Position numbers and translations under genes: made by a program
Shown: positions 17,556 through 26,184 of the stretch, one piece after another
Layout of the letters: each line of letters starts with the position of its first letter
Position numbering within the stretch: position 1 is the first letter of the stretch
Notes under the pieces: generated by a model
Seen by the model: only the letters and a program-made list of their open reading frames with translations
What the model was told of the DNA's origin: nothing
Database searches by the model: none
From: Rhodoferax_B sp049316285
GTDB lineage: Bacteria; Pseudomonadota; Gammaproteobacteria; Burkholderiales; Burkholderiaceae_C
Direction: 5' to 3'
Length of the DNA stretch: 64,000 nt
NCBI RefSeq assembly: GCF_049316285.1
Contig: NZ_JBMOXA010000012.1
Location: 62,001-126,000, forward strand

Positions 17556-18539
17556 ATGGAAGTGCAGATGCGTGGCGCGGGTTTGCTGGATGGGACAATC
17601 TCTCCCATGAAAGCTCCTGCCCCTATATCTGCCCAAATCGTTGCGTTGATTCAAAACGAGGATTGGCCCGTCGGTACCCATTTGCGCGCGCAGGCCTTGG
17701 CCGACCGCTTGCGCGTATCGCGCTCGCCGGTGAACGAGGCGCTGCAGTTGCTGGAGGACAAAGGGGTTGTGCTGCGCGAGCGCAACCGGGGTTACTTCCT
17801 GGCCAAGGCTACGGCCCAATTGCCACCCGAGCTTTTGCAGGAAGTTGGCGTCAGCGAGGCCGATGTCACCAGCACGGCTTATTTCAAGATTGCCGAAGAC
17901 CGGCTGCAGGGGCGTTTGCCCGACACCTTCTCCGAAGCCTCGCTGAAGACCCGCTACCAGCTCACGCCGGCACAACTCACGGCGGTGCTCACGCGTATTG
18001 CGCAAGAAGGCTGGGCCGAGCGCAAGCCCGGTTATGGCTGGGAGTTCTCGTCCATGTTGACGACGCCCGACAGTCTGCTGAAGTCTTATCGCTTGCGTCT
18101 GGCACTCGAGCCAGCCGCATTGCTGGAGCCTGGCTACCGGCTCGACAAACAGGTGCTTGCGCGTTGCCGCGCCGCCGAGATGCATCTGCTGCACGGCGGT
18201 ATTGAAACCGCCACCGCAGACGAATTACATGACCGTGGTGTGTTGTTCCACGAGTCCCTGGTGGAGGCCTCGGGCAATGCGTTTTTCATCGACACCATTC
18301 GGCGCGTCAACCGCGTGCGCCGCTTGCTGTCCTACCGTTCCATGCGCGACCGCACGCGCTACGTCGAGCACTGCCAGCAGCACCTGGCGGTGTTGCAACT
18401 GCTGGAGCAAGAGCGCAACGAAGAAGCGTCTGCCGCCATGCGTGAGCATTTGGGCAGCACGTTGCGCAACCTGGGCCGCATCAGCGACATCTTGCAGCCG
18501 GGGTCGAACACGTCTCCCCCTAACCCACCACCAACTTAG
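17556..18539 (+). CDS. GntR/FCD-family regulator with tandem winged-helix segments
   Basis: A 327-residue regulator. The first winged helix at about 22-82 is a classic GntR HTH (ALADRLRVSRSPVNEALQLL). A second, degenerate winged-helix-like segment follows at about 108-168: YFKIAEDRLQGRLPD, then a helix pair around LKTRYQLTPAQLTAVL and a wing-like EGWAERKPGYGWEF. The C-terminal FCD-like ligand domain (about 175-305) has the LRLALEPAAL, HDRGVLFHESLV and EHCQQHL metal/ligand-site helices. The tandem arrangement is unusual for the family. It lies 33 bases after acnA and is the probable regulator of the operon. An alternative start is ATG 17607. Confidence 0.85.
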   Translation: MEVQMRGAGLLDGTISPMKAPAPISAQIVALIQNEDWPVGTHLRAQALADRLRVSRSPVNEALQLLEDKGVVLRERNRGYFLAKATAQLPPELLQEVGVSEADVTSTAYFKIAEDRLQGRLPDTFSEASLKTRYQLTPAQLTAVLTRIAQEGWAERKPGYGWEFSSMLTTPDSLLKSYRLRLALEPAALLEPGYRLDKQVLARCRAAEMHLLHGGIETATADELHDRGVLFHESLVEASGNAFFIDTIRRVNRVRRLLSYRSMRDRTRYVEHCQQHLAVLQLLEQERNEEASAAMREHLGSTLRNLGRISDILQPGSNTSPPNPPPT

Positions 18540-18562
18540 TGCCTCATCGGCAAACCAACACC

Positions 18563-19297
18563 ATGTCTGTGACACCCGAACTCCTGCACACTCTTGCGCC
18601 CACCGGCAAACTGCGCGCGGCCATCAACGTCGGCAACCCCCTCCTGGCCAACCTGGGCAAGGACGGCAAAGCGTTTGGGGTATCGATTGATTTGGCGCAC
18701 GGCTTTGCGCGTTTGCTGGGGCTGGAGGTGGAGTTGGTGGTGTTCGATGCCGCTGGCAAATCGGTTGAAGCGGTGACGGCGGAACAGGCCGACTTTGGCT
18801 TCTTTGCGGTCGACCCTGTGCGCGGCGCAGGCATAACCTTCACGGCTCCCTATGTCCTGATAGAAGGGGCCTATCTGGTCAAAGACGGCTCGCCGCTGAA
18901 GGACAACACCGAAGTCGACCGGGACGGGCATAGGGTCGTGGTTGGCAAAGGCAGTGCCTATGACCTGTATCTCACACGTGAACTGAAGCGCGCCGAGATT
19001 CTGCGTTCACCGACTTCACCCACCGTGGTCGATACCTTTATCGAGCAAGGCGCCGAGGTCGCCGCCGGTGTGAAGCAGCAGCTCGAAGCGGATGCGCAGC
19101 GTGTGCCCGGCTTGCGCTTGCTGCCAGGCCGCTTCATGGTCATTCAGCAGGCCATGGGGCTACCCAAGGGTCGCGGTGAAGCCGCCGCCGCAGTACTGCG
19201 GCAGTATGTGGAAGACATGAAGGCCAGCGGATTTATTGCAGACGCTTTGGTGCGCCATGGCATTCAAGGCGCGTCGGTGGCGCCCGCACAGGCATGA
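18563..19297 (+). CDS. Leaderless solute-binding-protein-fold protein (SBP_bac_3 type)
   Basis: A 244-residue protein with the fold pattern of amino-acid type ABC receptors: GKLRAAINVGNPLLA, FGVSIDLAHGFARLLG, the EQADFGFFAVDP hinge and a C-terminal domain ending in a helix with FIADALVRHG. The N-terminus has no signal peptide, and the upstream GTG at 18539 does not add one, so the protein should stay in the cytoplasm. It starts 23 bases after the GntR stop and overlaps the lactonase start by four bases (ATGA). No permease or ATPase is nearby. It may be a cytoplasmic binding or enzyme-like protein; the ligand is unknown. Confidence 0.75.
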   Translation: MSVTPELLHTLAPTGKLRAAINVGNPLLANLGKDGKAFGVSIDLAHGFARLLGLEVELVVFDAAGKSVEAVTAEQADFGFFAVDPVRGAGITFTAPYVLIEGAYLVKDGSPLKDNTEVDRDGHRVVVGKGSAYDLYLTRELKRAEILRSPTSPTVVDTFIEQGAEVAAGVKQQLEADAQRVPGLRLLPGRFMVIQQAMGLPKGRGEAAAAVLRQYVEDMKASGFIADALVRHGIQGASVAPAQA

Positions 19298-20397
19298 GCA
19301 GCGCGCCCGCAGCCCAGCCCTCCGTCGTGTATGCCTACGTCGGCTCGCGCACCACGCGCGAACGTAATGCACGTGGGGAAGGCATCAGCGTCTTTCGAGT
19401 CAATGCCCACGACGGCGGCCTGGCCCTGGTCCAGCTTGTGCAGGACCTGGTCAACCCATCGTACTTGTGCCTGAACACATCGGGCCGTCGGCTTTACAGC
19501 GTGCACGGCGACGGCCATGAGGTCAGTGTTTTTGCCGTGTCTCCGCATGATGGCACATTGCAGTTCATGCAGCGGCAGGTCTGTGGCGGGCTCAATCCCG
19601 TACACCTTGTGTTGGACCCGACGGAGAGGTTTCTTGTCGTCTCCGACCATCTGGGTGACAAAGGTGGCAGCTTGGTTGTGCTGCCCGTACACAACGACGG
19701 CCGCTTAGGGACTGTTCGGCAGCGTGTGTCTTTGCCCGGTGCGCCGGGCCCACACCGCAAAGAACAACCACACGCCAAACCTCACTTCAATCCCTTTGAC
19801 CCAAGCGGGCGCTTTGTGGTGGTGCCCGACAAAGGTTTGGACCGGGTGTTCGTTTTTCGGTTTGCAGATGGGCAACTCACGCCTGCGGAAAGCCCATGGA
19901 TGGTGTGCCGGGAAGGCGCAGGCCCACGCCATGTGGCATTCCATCCCACGGCACCATTTGCCTATGTCATCAACGAACTGGACTCCTCCGTCTTGGCTTG
20001 CCGATTTGATGACACGACCGGCACACTGCAAGCATTGCAGGTCCTGTCCTCTTTGCCAGACACCTATGTCGGCAACAGCCGAGCATCAGAGATTGCCATT
20101 TCACACGATGGACGTACCTTGTACGCCTCCAACCGTGGCCTCGACAGCATTGCGGTGTTTCGCATTGACGTGGAAACGGGAAGGCTTAGCTTTGTTGAAG
20201 CCATTTCTTCTAACGGTCAAACGCCTCGCTTCTTTGCGCTAGCGCCTGATGGTGCGTTTATGTATGTGTTGAACGAAGACAGTGACAGCATCGTCAGCTT
20301 CGCCGTCGATGCGACGACAGGGACGTTGCATCCACCACAGAAATCCGTTGGCTGCGGCAGCCCGGTGTGCATGGTTTTCTCGACCGTTTCAGCTTAG
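19294..20397 (+). CDS. Lactonase, seven-bladed beta-propeller (Pgl/YbhE-like)
   Basis: A 367-residue beta-propeller of the lactonase family, which includes 6-phosphogluconolactonase YbhE and carboxymuconolactone cyclases. Blade repeats such as YAYVGSRT, HDGTLQF, DPSGRFVVVPDKG, GPRHVAFHP, HDGRTLYASNRG and PDGAFMYVLNEDS recur along the chain. The start overlaps the upstream stop, so it is coupled to the leaderless binding protein. In this operon it probably opens, or makes, a lactone of an organic acid rather than a sugar-phosphate lactone, but the substrate is inference. No sugar genes are nearby. Confidence 0.85.
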   Translation: MSSAPAAQPSVVYAYVGSRTTRERNARGEGISVFRVNAHDGGLALVQLVQDLVNPSYLCLNTSGRRLYSVHGDGHEVSVFAVSPHDGTLQFMQRQVCGGLNPVHLVLDPTERFLVVSDHLGDKGGSLVVLPVHNDGRLGTVRQRVSLPGAPGPHRKEQPHAKPHFNPFDPSGRFVVVPDKGLDRVFVFRFADGQLTPAESPWMVCREGAGPRHVAFHPTAPFAYVINELDSSVLACRFDDTTGTLQALQVLSSLPDTYVGNSRASEIAISHDGRTLYASNRGLDSIAVFRIDVETGRLSFVEAISSNGQTPRFFALAPDGAFMYVLNEDSDSIVSFAVDATTGTLHPPQKSVGCGSPVCMVFSTVSA

Positions 20398-20534
20398 AGA
20401 GGTACGAATTCAGAGCTCGCCAATAAAAATCTGGTTTTGGCCGAATGTAGAAGCCTGGTCGAATCGGAGGTAGCCGTTTCCACGATGCCTGTTTCGCCTA
20501 GCTGGTTCGAGGCAGCGGTTTACAACAACACTGT

Positions 20535-21536
20535 TCAAAGAACCTCGCCAGCCCCCCTGAGCCGACTCGATGTTCGGTAGTGCAGCTCCATTTCGCCGGC
20601 AACAACTTCCAGCCGCTGATGCTGCCCCACCCGGGCCGCAATTCTCATGGCGCCTGCGGCAACCACAGCTTGCCGGCAATCGTCATGGCTCGCGGCCAGT
20701 TCGGCACGGGCCCACCAGGTGATGGCACGCAGCCAGCAATGACGAGGCAGTTGGTTGACGATTTCCAGGCAGGCCTGATGGTGTCTACAGGCATCAACCA
20801 GCTTGCCATCCCGTATCGCCGCGATACAACTGACAAACAGCAAAAGCACCGTCCCAATCAGCGCCGTGCGTCGCTCTGGCAACTGCGAATACCATTGGTT
20901 TGAGGCGGTTTGGGCTGCGGCGACCAGTTTCACGAGCTTGGCCCCGTCTCCCCAATCCTGGTGCTGGCGCACGAGCTTAGACAAACTCAAAACCTCCAAG
21001 AAGCTCGCGTTCACCAAGGGTTGCAGCATGGCCGGGCCACCATGGCTGACCTGCGACAGCATCACCGCGCTTTCCAGCGCATGCGCCGATGCTTGAAAGT
21101 CGTTTTCCCAGAATGCGGACACACCCAGGTAGTTCAGCCCCAGCGCATGAACCGCATGGCCTGCGGCCCCATCTTCCAGCAGGGCCAACAGGTCTTCGCG
21201 TCCCTGGCGGGCATCAGGCAGCCCCAGGGAGCTGGCGGTGTAGTTCACGACCGAAAGCGCCTCCACAAGCCCGACCGGATTACCCTGCGCACTGAACAAC
21301 TGCGCGGCCAATGCACTGAAATGAAAACCGCGCTGCAGTTCGAAGTCCATGACCTGGCCGCGGGCCAGCAGCAACATCGATTCCGCACTCAGAGGGTGGT
21401 TGTGTTCCTTGAAGCTGCGGGTCAGAACGGCATGGCCCAGCTCAAAACCCTTGTGCAATTCACCTGCGGCCATGGACTGCCGAGCCAGGCCCAGCAACAA
21501 ATGGTTGACCATCAAAGTGCTCGGTTGCGCGTCCAT
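20535..21536 (-). CDS. TPR-like helical protein, possibly truncated GGDEF-linked sensor
   Basis: A 333-residue, all-helical protein with several degenerate TPR/helix-turn-helix pairs rich in Ala and Leu (for example GELHKGFELGHAVL, LLARGQVMDFELQRGFHFSALAAQLF, GAAGHAVHALGLNYLGVSAFWENDFQAS). Similar helical arrays often form the N-terminal part of diguanylate cyclases in this group, and the C-terminus stops abruptly after ELHYRTSSRLRG, where a coiled coil and GGDEF domain might follow. No GGDEF remnant is visible in the 137 bases downstream. It may be a stand-alone protein or a truncated sensor. It is convergent with the lactonase. Confidence 0.55.
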   Translation of the reverse strand: MDAQPSTLMVNHLLLGLARQSMAAGELHKGFELGHAVLTRSFKEHNHPLSAESMLLLARGQVMDFELQRGFHFSALAAQLFSAQGNPVGLVEALSVVNYTASSLGLPDARQGREDLLALLEDGAAGHAVHALGLNYLGVSAFWENDFQASAHALESAVMLSQVSHGGPAMLQPLVNASFLEVLSLSKLVRQHQDWGDGAKLVKLVAAAQTASNQWYSQLPERRTALIGTVLLLFVSCIAAIRDGKLVDACRHHQACLEIVNQLPRHCWLRAITWWARAELAASHDDCRQAVVAAGAMRIAARVGQHQRLEVVAGEMELHYRTSSRLRGAGEVL

Positions 21537-21767
21537 CGTCCAGCTTTCTCAAAGATCCAAATGTAACAACACCAACCAGTATCGCCCGCCCGAATGTCTT
21601 CAAGCTGACGGCCCGGAACGGCGCTTCGGCCGGGCTGACACAGGCCACGGCGGGCGTTGCACCAAGCACCGTCCCGGAGGAACACCCTGGGTGTGAAACG
21701 CACGCGTTGTGTGGACATAGCGCCGGAATCGCCGGAATCGCACTTTTGGTAAGTATGCTTATGGACT

Positions 21768-22559
21768 ATGCATTCTTCCCTCTTCAGAGCGGCGGCACGG
21801 TCAGGCGCCGCCCTCGTCGCCAGCCTTGTTTTTAGCCTTTCGGCTGCCCACGCATTCGACCACAGGGGCCCCCGCGTTGAGACGTCGGCCTATGCCTCCA
21901 GTTTTGCGCAATGCCCTCAATTCTTTGCCGAGGGCCGTCCACCCGTTGTGCAGCGTCAAGCCCAGCAACGCGAGCTGTGCTACGAAGCTTTTGCGGTGCT
22001 GCACAACGGCAACACACGCACCCCCCTCTTTGTGGCGCAACGCCTCAGCCGGCAAAGCCTGCAGGCCAATGGTGGCAAGCGCTCGGACACGTTTTTTGCG
22101 GACGCCCGCTTGCCCCGAAGTGAGCGGGCCGAGCTAGAGGACTACCGGCGTTCAGGCTACTCCCGCGGCCACATGGCGCCCGCTGGCGACATGCCCTCAC
22201 CAACGGCCATGGCACAAAGCTTCTCGCTGGCCAATATGGTTCCGCAGAATGCGAACCACAACAGCGGTGCCTGGGCCAAGATTGAGCAGGACACGCGGCG
22301 CTACATCCTGCGCGCCCAGGGTGATGTTTATGTCATCACCGGGCCGGTCTTCAGCCGGACCAGCCCGCGCATCGGGCCCAATGGCGTGGCCGTGCCCAGC
22401 CACTTGTACAAGCTGGTCTACGACGCCACAAGCCATCGCGCATGGGCCCATTGGCAAGCCAACCAGGAAGGGGAAAAGGCTGGCCGCCCCATCAGCTACC
22501 GCGAGCTGGTTGAACGTACGGGCATCGATTTCTTGCCGCATCTGCGGCCGCAGCCGTAA
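21768..22559 (+). CDS. Secreted DNA/RNA non-specific endonuclease (NUC family)
   Basis: A 263-residue nuclease of the beta-beta-alpha-metal NUC1/EXOG type. A signal peptide (about 1-29, ending in SAAHA) directs export. The catalytic motif is SRGHMAPAGDM with H135 as general base, the Ser-for-Asp version of the classical DRGH. The metal-binding Asn is in NANHNSGAW (N165) followed by a Glu in WAKIEQ. It probably degrades extracellular or periplasmic nucleic acid. Upstream (21537-21767) I see only a short CGCCGGAAT duplication at 21721-21738 and no clear operator. It stands alone, convergent with the cobalamin operon. Confidence 0.9.
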   Translation: MHSSLFRAAARSGAALVASLVFSLSAAHAFDHRGPRVETSAYASSFAQCPQFFAEGRPPVVQRQAQQRELCYEAFAVLHNGNTRTPLFVAQRLSRQSLQANGGKRSDTFFADARLPRSERAELEDYRRSGYSRGHMAPAGDMPSPTAMAQSFSLANMVPQNANHNSGAWAKIEQDTRRYILRAQGDVYVITGPVFSRTSPRIGPNGVAVPSHLYKLVYDATSHRAWAHWQANQEGEKAGRPISYRELVERTGIDFLPHLRPQP

Positions 22560-22581
22560 ACGCTGCGTGCGGCAGCAAGCG

Positions 22582-23499
22582 CTAAGGTGGGCCCTTCAAG
22601 GCCGGAAGCACCTCCCGAGCAAAAAGCTGCATGCTGGCCAGCGCCGCATCGTTGCCCAGCAGGCCATTGGCATTAAATACACAACGCAGGCTAGCGATAC
22701 CCGTGCGCTCGCGCAGCGCCGCAATTTGCGCGTGGCAGGCCGCCGGGTCACCATAGATAAATTGCTCACGCAGCGTGCGCGCCACGTCGATAGGCGCAAC
22801 CTCGCTGGCAGGCACGCCGCGTTTTGCGGCGAAAAACAGTCTGCGCTCATAAAGCCGCGGCCATAACGCGTCCAGCTGGGCCGCAACAGCCTCGGCGCAA
22901 GCGCCAATACAAACGTAACGCGCAAGCGAGGAACGTGCACGCAAGCCCGCTGCGGCGTTGCCGGCCAAGGCGTCCAGCTGGCTGAGCTGGCGTTCTTCGG
23001 GCGGCTCCAGGCTCAGCAGCAACGGCAGGTTTTGCTTCACCGCAAAACCAATGCTCTCGGGCGTGGAACCCGCAATATAAAGCGGTGGATGCGGCACGCT
23101 CAGCAGATGTTCACAGGCCCGCTCGAACCGCTCACGTGTTTCGCTGGGGTCTATCTGCAACGCTTGCAGCGTGGCCGCCTCGGTGCCGCGGCCCAGCCCC
23201 ACATCCAGACGCCCACCACTTTGAAAGGCCAGCTGGGCCAGTTCCTCGGCCAGCAACAGCGGTTGGTGCAGCGGCAGCACCAGCACCGCTGTGCCAATAC
23301 GCAGCCGCTCGGTCCTGGCCAACAGCGCGGCCGCCAGCAGCAGTGGCGACGGGTAGGGCCAATTGGCGGCCGACAAGCGGAATTCGCTGAACCACACACC
23401 ATCAAAACCCCAGCGGTCAGCAGCTTCAAACATCGAGAAAAAAGTGCGCGGGTCGCCTTGTGTCGCGTCACGTGTCCAGCCCGCCAAGTCTATGCGCAT
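22582..23499 (-). CDS. LLM-class flavin-dependent oxidoreductase
   Basis: A 305-residue protein of the luciferase-like monooxygenase family (FMN/F420-dependent TIM barrel). Characteristic segments are the N-terminal barrel strand with WGFDGVWFSEFRL, RLRIGTAVLVLPLHQPLLLAEELAQL and RLDVGLGRGTEAATL. These enzymes use FMNH2 and O2 to oxidise varied substrates. The ATG at 23499 overlaps the stop of the upstream ABC ATPase (TGATG), so it is translationally coupled to the cobalamin-uptake genes. It is the last gene of that operon. A role in cobalamin or corrinoid processing is possible but only inferred from context. Confidence 0.88.
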   Translation of the reverse strand: MRIDLAGWTRDATQGDPRTFFSMFEAADRWGFDGVWFSEFRLSAANWPYPSPLLLAAALLARTERLRIGTAVLVLPLHQPLLLAEELAQLAFQSGGRLDVGLGRGTEAATLQALQIDPSETRERFERACEHLLSVPHPPLYIAGSTPESIGFAVKQNLPLLLSLEPPEERQLSQLDALAGNAAAGLRARSSLARYVCIGACAEAVAAQLDALWPRLYERRLFFAAKRGVPASEVAPIDVARTLREQFIYGDPAACHAQIAALRERTGIASLRCVFNANGLLGNDAALASMQLFAREVLPALKGPP

Positions 23500-24272
23500 C
23501 AAGCGGCTCCCTGCTCACCAGATAACACGTGCAGATTGGCGCGCAGCAACACACCGGGTGAAGCCGCGATGCGCTCGAACGCCACCCCGAAGATGTGATC
23601 AAGCAAAGGCTCATGGACCAACTCGGCCCCGCCATCGGCCACGATGCCGCCCCGGCCCACCACCACCACACGCTCGAAGTGGCGAAACGCCAGATCCAGA
23701 TCGTGCATGGCCACCACCACCAGTTGTGTACGCCCACGCCGGGCCAACGTTTCCACCAGCGCCAGCCGGTGCCGCACGTCCAGGTTGGCGCCGGGCTCAT
23801 CGGCCAGCAACACCGGCGGGTCTGGGGCCAGCACCGTCGCCAGCAGTGCGCGCGCCTGCTCGCCGCCCGACATGGTGGACCAGCGCCGGTGCCGGAACTC
23901 GGCCAGCCCCTCGCGTTCCATGACCTGCTCAGCGGTGCTTGTTCGCGACCCCGTGAGCCGCATGCCAAGCAGCTCGGTCAGGGTCAAATCCCAATGTGGT
24001 TCAAAGTGCTGCGGCATGAAGCCTATGCTGTGCGCCCGCTCTGCCACCGGCACGCGCGCGATGTCTCGGCCATCCAGCAGCACCTGCCCGCTGTGGGCCG
24101 GCAGCAGCCCGGCCAGCAGCGAGAGCAAGCTGGATTTGCCGGCCCCGTTGGGCCCGATGACGGCCACCGAACCACGCGCGGGCAATGCCAGCGACACCTC
24201 TGAAAGCACAGTCCACGTTCTGCGGACCAGGCCCAGACCACGCGCTTCCAAGCGCCAGGGTGATGCACTCAT
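23499..24272 (-). CDS. btuD: Cobalamin-type ABC transporter ATPase (BtuD-like)
   Basis: A 257-residue ATPase of the FecE/BtuD group. It has Walker A GPNGAGKSS (about 40-48), a Q-loop FMPQHFE, the signature MSGGEQARALL (about 132-142), Walker B PPVLLADEPGANLD and the H-switch VVVAMHDLD. The ATG at 24272 overlaps the permease stop (ATGA), which fixes the start; the longer open frame upstream is not coding. It energises import by the adjacent permease. The substrate is assigned from the cobalamin riboswitch ahead of the operon. Confidence 0.88.
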   Translation of the reverse strand: MSASPWRLEARGLGLVRRTWTVLSEVSLALPARGSVAVIGPNGAGKSSLLSLLAGLLPAHSGQVLLDGRDIARVPVAERAHSIGFMPQHFEPHWDLTLTELLGMRLTGSRTSTAEQVMEREGLAEFRHRRWSTMSGGEQARALLATVLAPDPPVLLADEPGANLDVRHRLALVETLARRGRTQLVVVAMHDLDLAFRHFERVVVVGRGGIVADGGAELVHEPLLDHIFGVAFERIAASPGVLLRANLHVLSGEQGAA

Positions 24273-25288
24273 GCGCGCAGCCTCCGTGCCAGCAACAGAA
24301 TGAAGAAGGGCCCCCCAGCCACGGCCGTCACCAGCCCCAGAGGAATTTCTGCCGGCGGCAAAGCAGCACGGGCGATGGCGTCGGCCAGCGTGACCACAAT
24401 GGCGCCGGTGAGCGCCGAGGCGGGCAGCAACACTCTGTGCAGCGGCCCGACCATCCAGCGTGCAATATGCGGCGCCGCCAAGCCCACAAAGGCCACCAGA
24501 CCACCATAGGCCACGGCAGCCGCCACCACCAGGGAGCCCACCACCACCGCCCATGGCGTGAAGCGCGCCACGTCCAGCCCAAAACCTTGCGCTGCAGCGC
24601 TGCCAAGCCCCAGCAGGTCCAGGCCACGCGCGATCGCGGCTGTGGCCAGCAGGCTGGCCACACACAGCAGGGCCAGCAAACCCAGGCCCGGCCAGGCCGG
24701 TGTTTGAATGCCCCCCAGCACCCAGCTCATCACCACCTGCAGGCTCACGGTTTCGTCGGACAGCGCCAGCATCAAAAACGAGCGCAGCGCCCCCAGCATG
24801 GCGGCAATCGCCACACCCGCGAGCAGCATGCCTGCGGCATCAAAGGCAGCAGCCACGCGCGACACGGCCAGCACCAACATGGTTGAGCCCCAGGCGCCAC
24901 CAAAAGCCAGCACCGGCAACAGCCACACTTGTGGCACACCCAGCGGCACCAGCAGCGCCACCGTGGCCCCCAATGCCGCGCCGCCCGAAGCACCCAGCAG
25001 ATACGGCTCGGCCAGTGGATTGCGAAACACGCCCTGGAACACCGCCCCCGAAAGCCCCAGCAAGGCCCCCACCAGCGCCGCCGCGGCCACACGTGGCAGG
25101 CGCCATTGCAGCAGCAAGCGGCTGCGCAGGCTGTCGTCGCCCAAAAGCGCCCGGTAGATGTCGACCGGTGACGCCCATTGATGGCCGGCGCAAGCCGCCA
25201 GCACCAAGGCGCAGACCAGCACCGCAAACGCGATCAGCCATGGCCGCCATGGCTGGCCAGAAAAAGAGTTGCAGGCACTTGTAGTCAT
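24269..25288 (-). CDS. btuC: Cobalamin-type ABC transporter permease (BtuC/FecCD family)
   Basis: A 339-residue FecCD-family inner-membrane permease with about nine to ten hydrophobic helices. Family hallmarks include RLPRVAAAALVGALLGLSG near residue 65, the NPLAEPYLLGASGGAALG segment around 95, and FVGLAAPHIARWMVG near 270, which forms the coupling region with the ATPase. Start and stop both overlap the neighbouring genes by four bases. FecCD permeases carry cobalamin, haem or ferric siderophores; the riboswitch upstream favours cobalamin. Confidence 0.88.
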   Translation of the reverse strand: MTTSACNSFSGQPWRPWLIAFAVLVCALVLAACAGHQWASPVDIYRALLGDDSLRSRLLLQWRLPRVAAAALVGALLGLSGAVFQGVFRNPLAEPYLLGASGGAALGATVALLVPLGVPQVWLLPVLAFGGAWGSTMLVLAVSRVAAAFDAAGMLLAGVAIAAMLGALRSFLMLALSDETVSLQVVMSWVLGGIQTPAWPGLGLLALLCVASLLATAAIARGLDLLGLGSAAAQGFGLDVARFTPWAVVVGSLVVAAAVAYGGLVAFVGLAAPHIARWMVGPLHRVLLPASALTGAIVVTLADAIARAALPPAEIPLGLVTAVAGGPFFILLLARRLRA

Positions 25289-26184
25289 TGCGGATGAAGA
25301 ATGTGCGCCAACGCTTCGATGCCATCGATGGTGCGTGGGCCGGGAATCAAGAATTCGCTGCGAGAGACCGTGATGGCCCGGCCCGCACGCACCGCACGCA
25401 TGTCGCGCCAGCCGGGCTGACGGATCAGTTCCTCAAGAGCGACACGCGTTCCGGCGAACAGCAGCACGTCGGGGTCGGAAGCCAGCACCGCCTCGGGCGA
25501 CACCTGGGGCACGGCACCTCGGCCGGCCAAGGCAAACCGGCCACCGGCCTTGAGCAAGGCCTCGCCGGTGTAGCTGTCGTCGCGCGCCACCAGCAACATG
25601 CCGTTGCCCACACGGCCTGTGACCATCACAAGGCGCGGCGCGGCGCGGCCGGCCACATGCTGCGCCACGGCATCCAGCCGCCGTTGCAGCGATGCGGCCA
25701 GCGTGTCGCCGCGTTCCGCCACCCCCGTGGCGCGCGCCACCAGGCGGATGTTGTCCAGCACCTCGCCCACGCTGCGGCTCAGCAGCACCAGCACCGGCAC
25801 ACCGATACGCTCCATAGGCGCCACCAGTTGGTGCGCCGCTTGCCGCGCGGGTGTGACGATGACCAGGTCGGGGCGCTGCGCCACCACCGCATCCACCGAG
25901 AAGCCCAGGCGCCCGCCCACCTTGGGCCGCGACAGCACTTCGGGCGGAAAACGCGTGAAGTCCTCAATGCCCACAATGCGCTCCGCCAGGCCAAGCGAGG
26001 CCACCAACTCGGTGTTGGACGCAAAGATCGTCACCAGCCGCTGCGGCGCGGCCGGCAGCACCACGTTGCGGCCCAAGGCATCGCGCACCTCGATGGGCGC
26101 GGCATACAGCGCATGGGCCCAGACCAGCGCGCCCAGCGCCAGCACCCTCACAAGCCTGCGCAGAGGGCGCGCCCTGCGCAGCAT
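25285..26184 (-). CDS. btuF: Periplasmic cobalamin-binding protein (BtuF-like)
   Basis: A 299-residue type III substrate-binding protein. The N-terminus carries an Arg-rich n-region and a hydrophobic leader ending near ALYAA. The mature part shows the class hallmarks: RLVTIFASNTELVASLGLAERIVG, RPDLVIVTPAR, a long connecting helix near VGEVLDNIRLVARATG and LASDPDVLLFAG. The ATG at 26184 overlaps the receptor stop by one base (TGATG), fixing the start. It should hand the ligand from the TonB receptor to BtuC and BtuD. Confidence 0.85.
   Translation of the reverse strand: MLRRARPLRRLVRVLALGALVWAHALYAAPIEVRDALGRNVVLPAAPQRLVTIFASNTELVASLGLAERIVGIEDFTRFPPEVLSRPKVGGRLGFSVDAVVAQRPDLVIVTPARQAAHQLVAPMERIGVPVLVLLSRSVGEVLDNIRLVARATGVAERGDTLAASLQRRLDAVAQHVAGRAAPRLVMVTGRVGNGMLLVARDDSYTGEALLKAGGRFALAGRGAVPQVSPEAVLASDPDVLLFAGTRVALEELIRQPGWRDMRAVRAGRAITVSRSEFLIPGPRTIDGIEALAHILHPQ

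Noticed and set aside
22560..22581. Short GCTGC/GCAGC hairpin between the nuclease and LLM genes as a bidirectional terminator
   Set aside because: The stem is only five bases and has no T-run on either side.
23032..23598. Gln/Arg/Pro-rich open frame on the plus strand
   Set aside because: It is the complement of the LLM oxidoreductase and ATPase genes and has the composition of an antisense frame.
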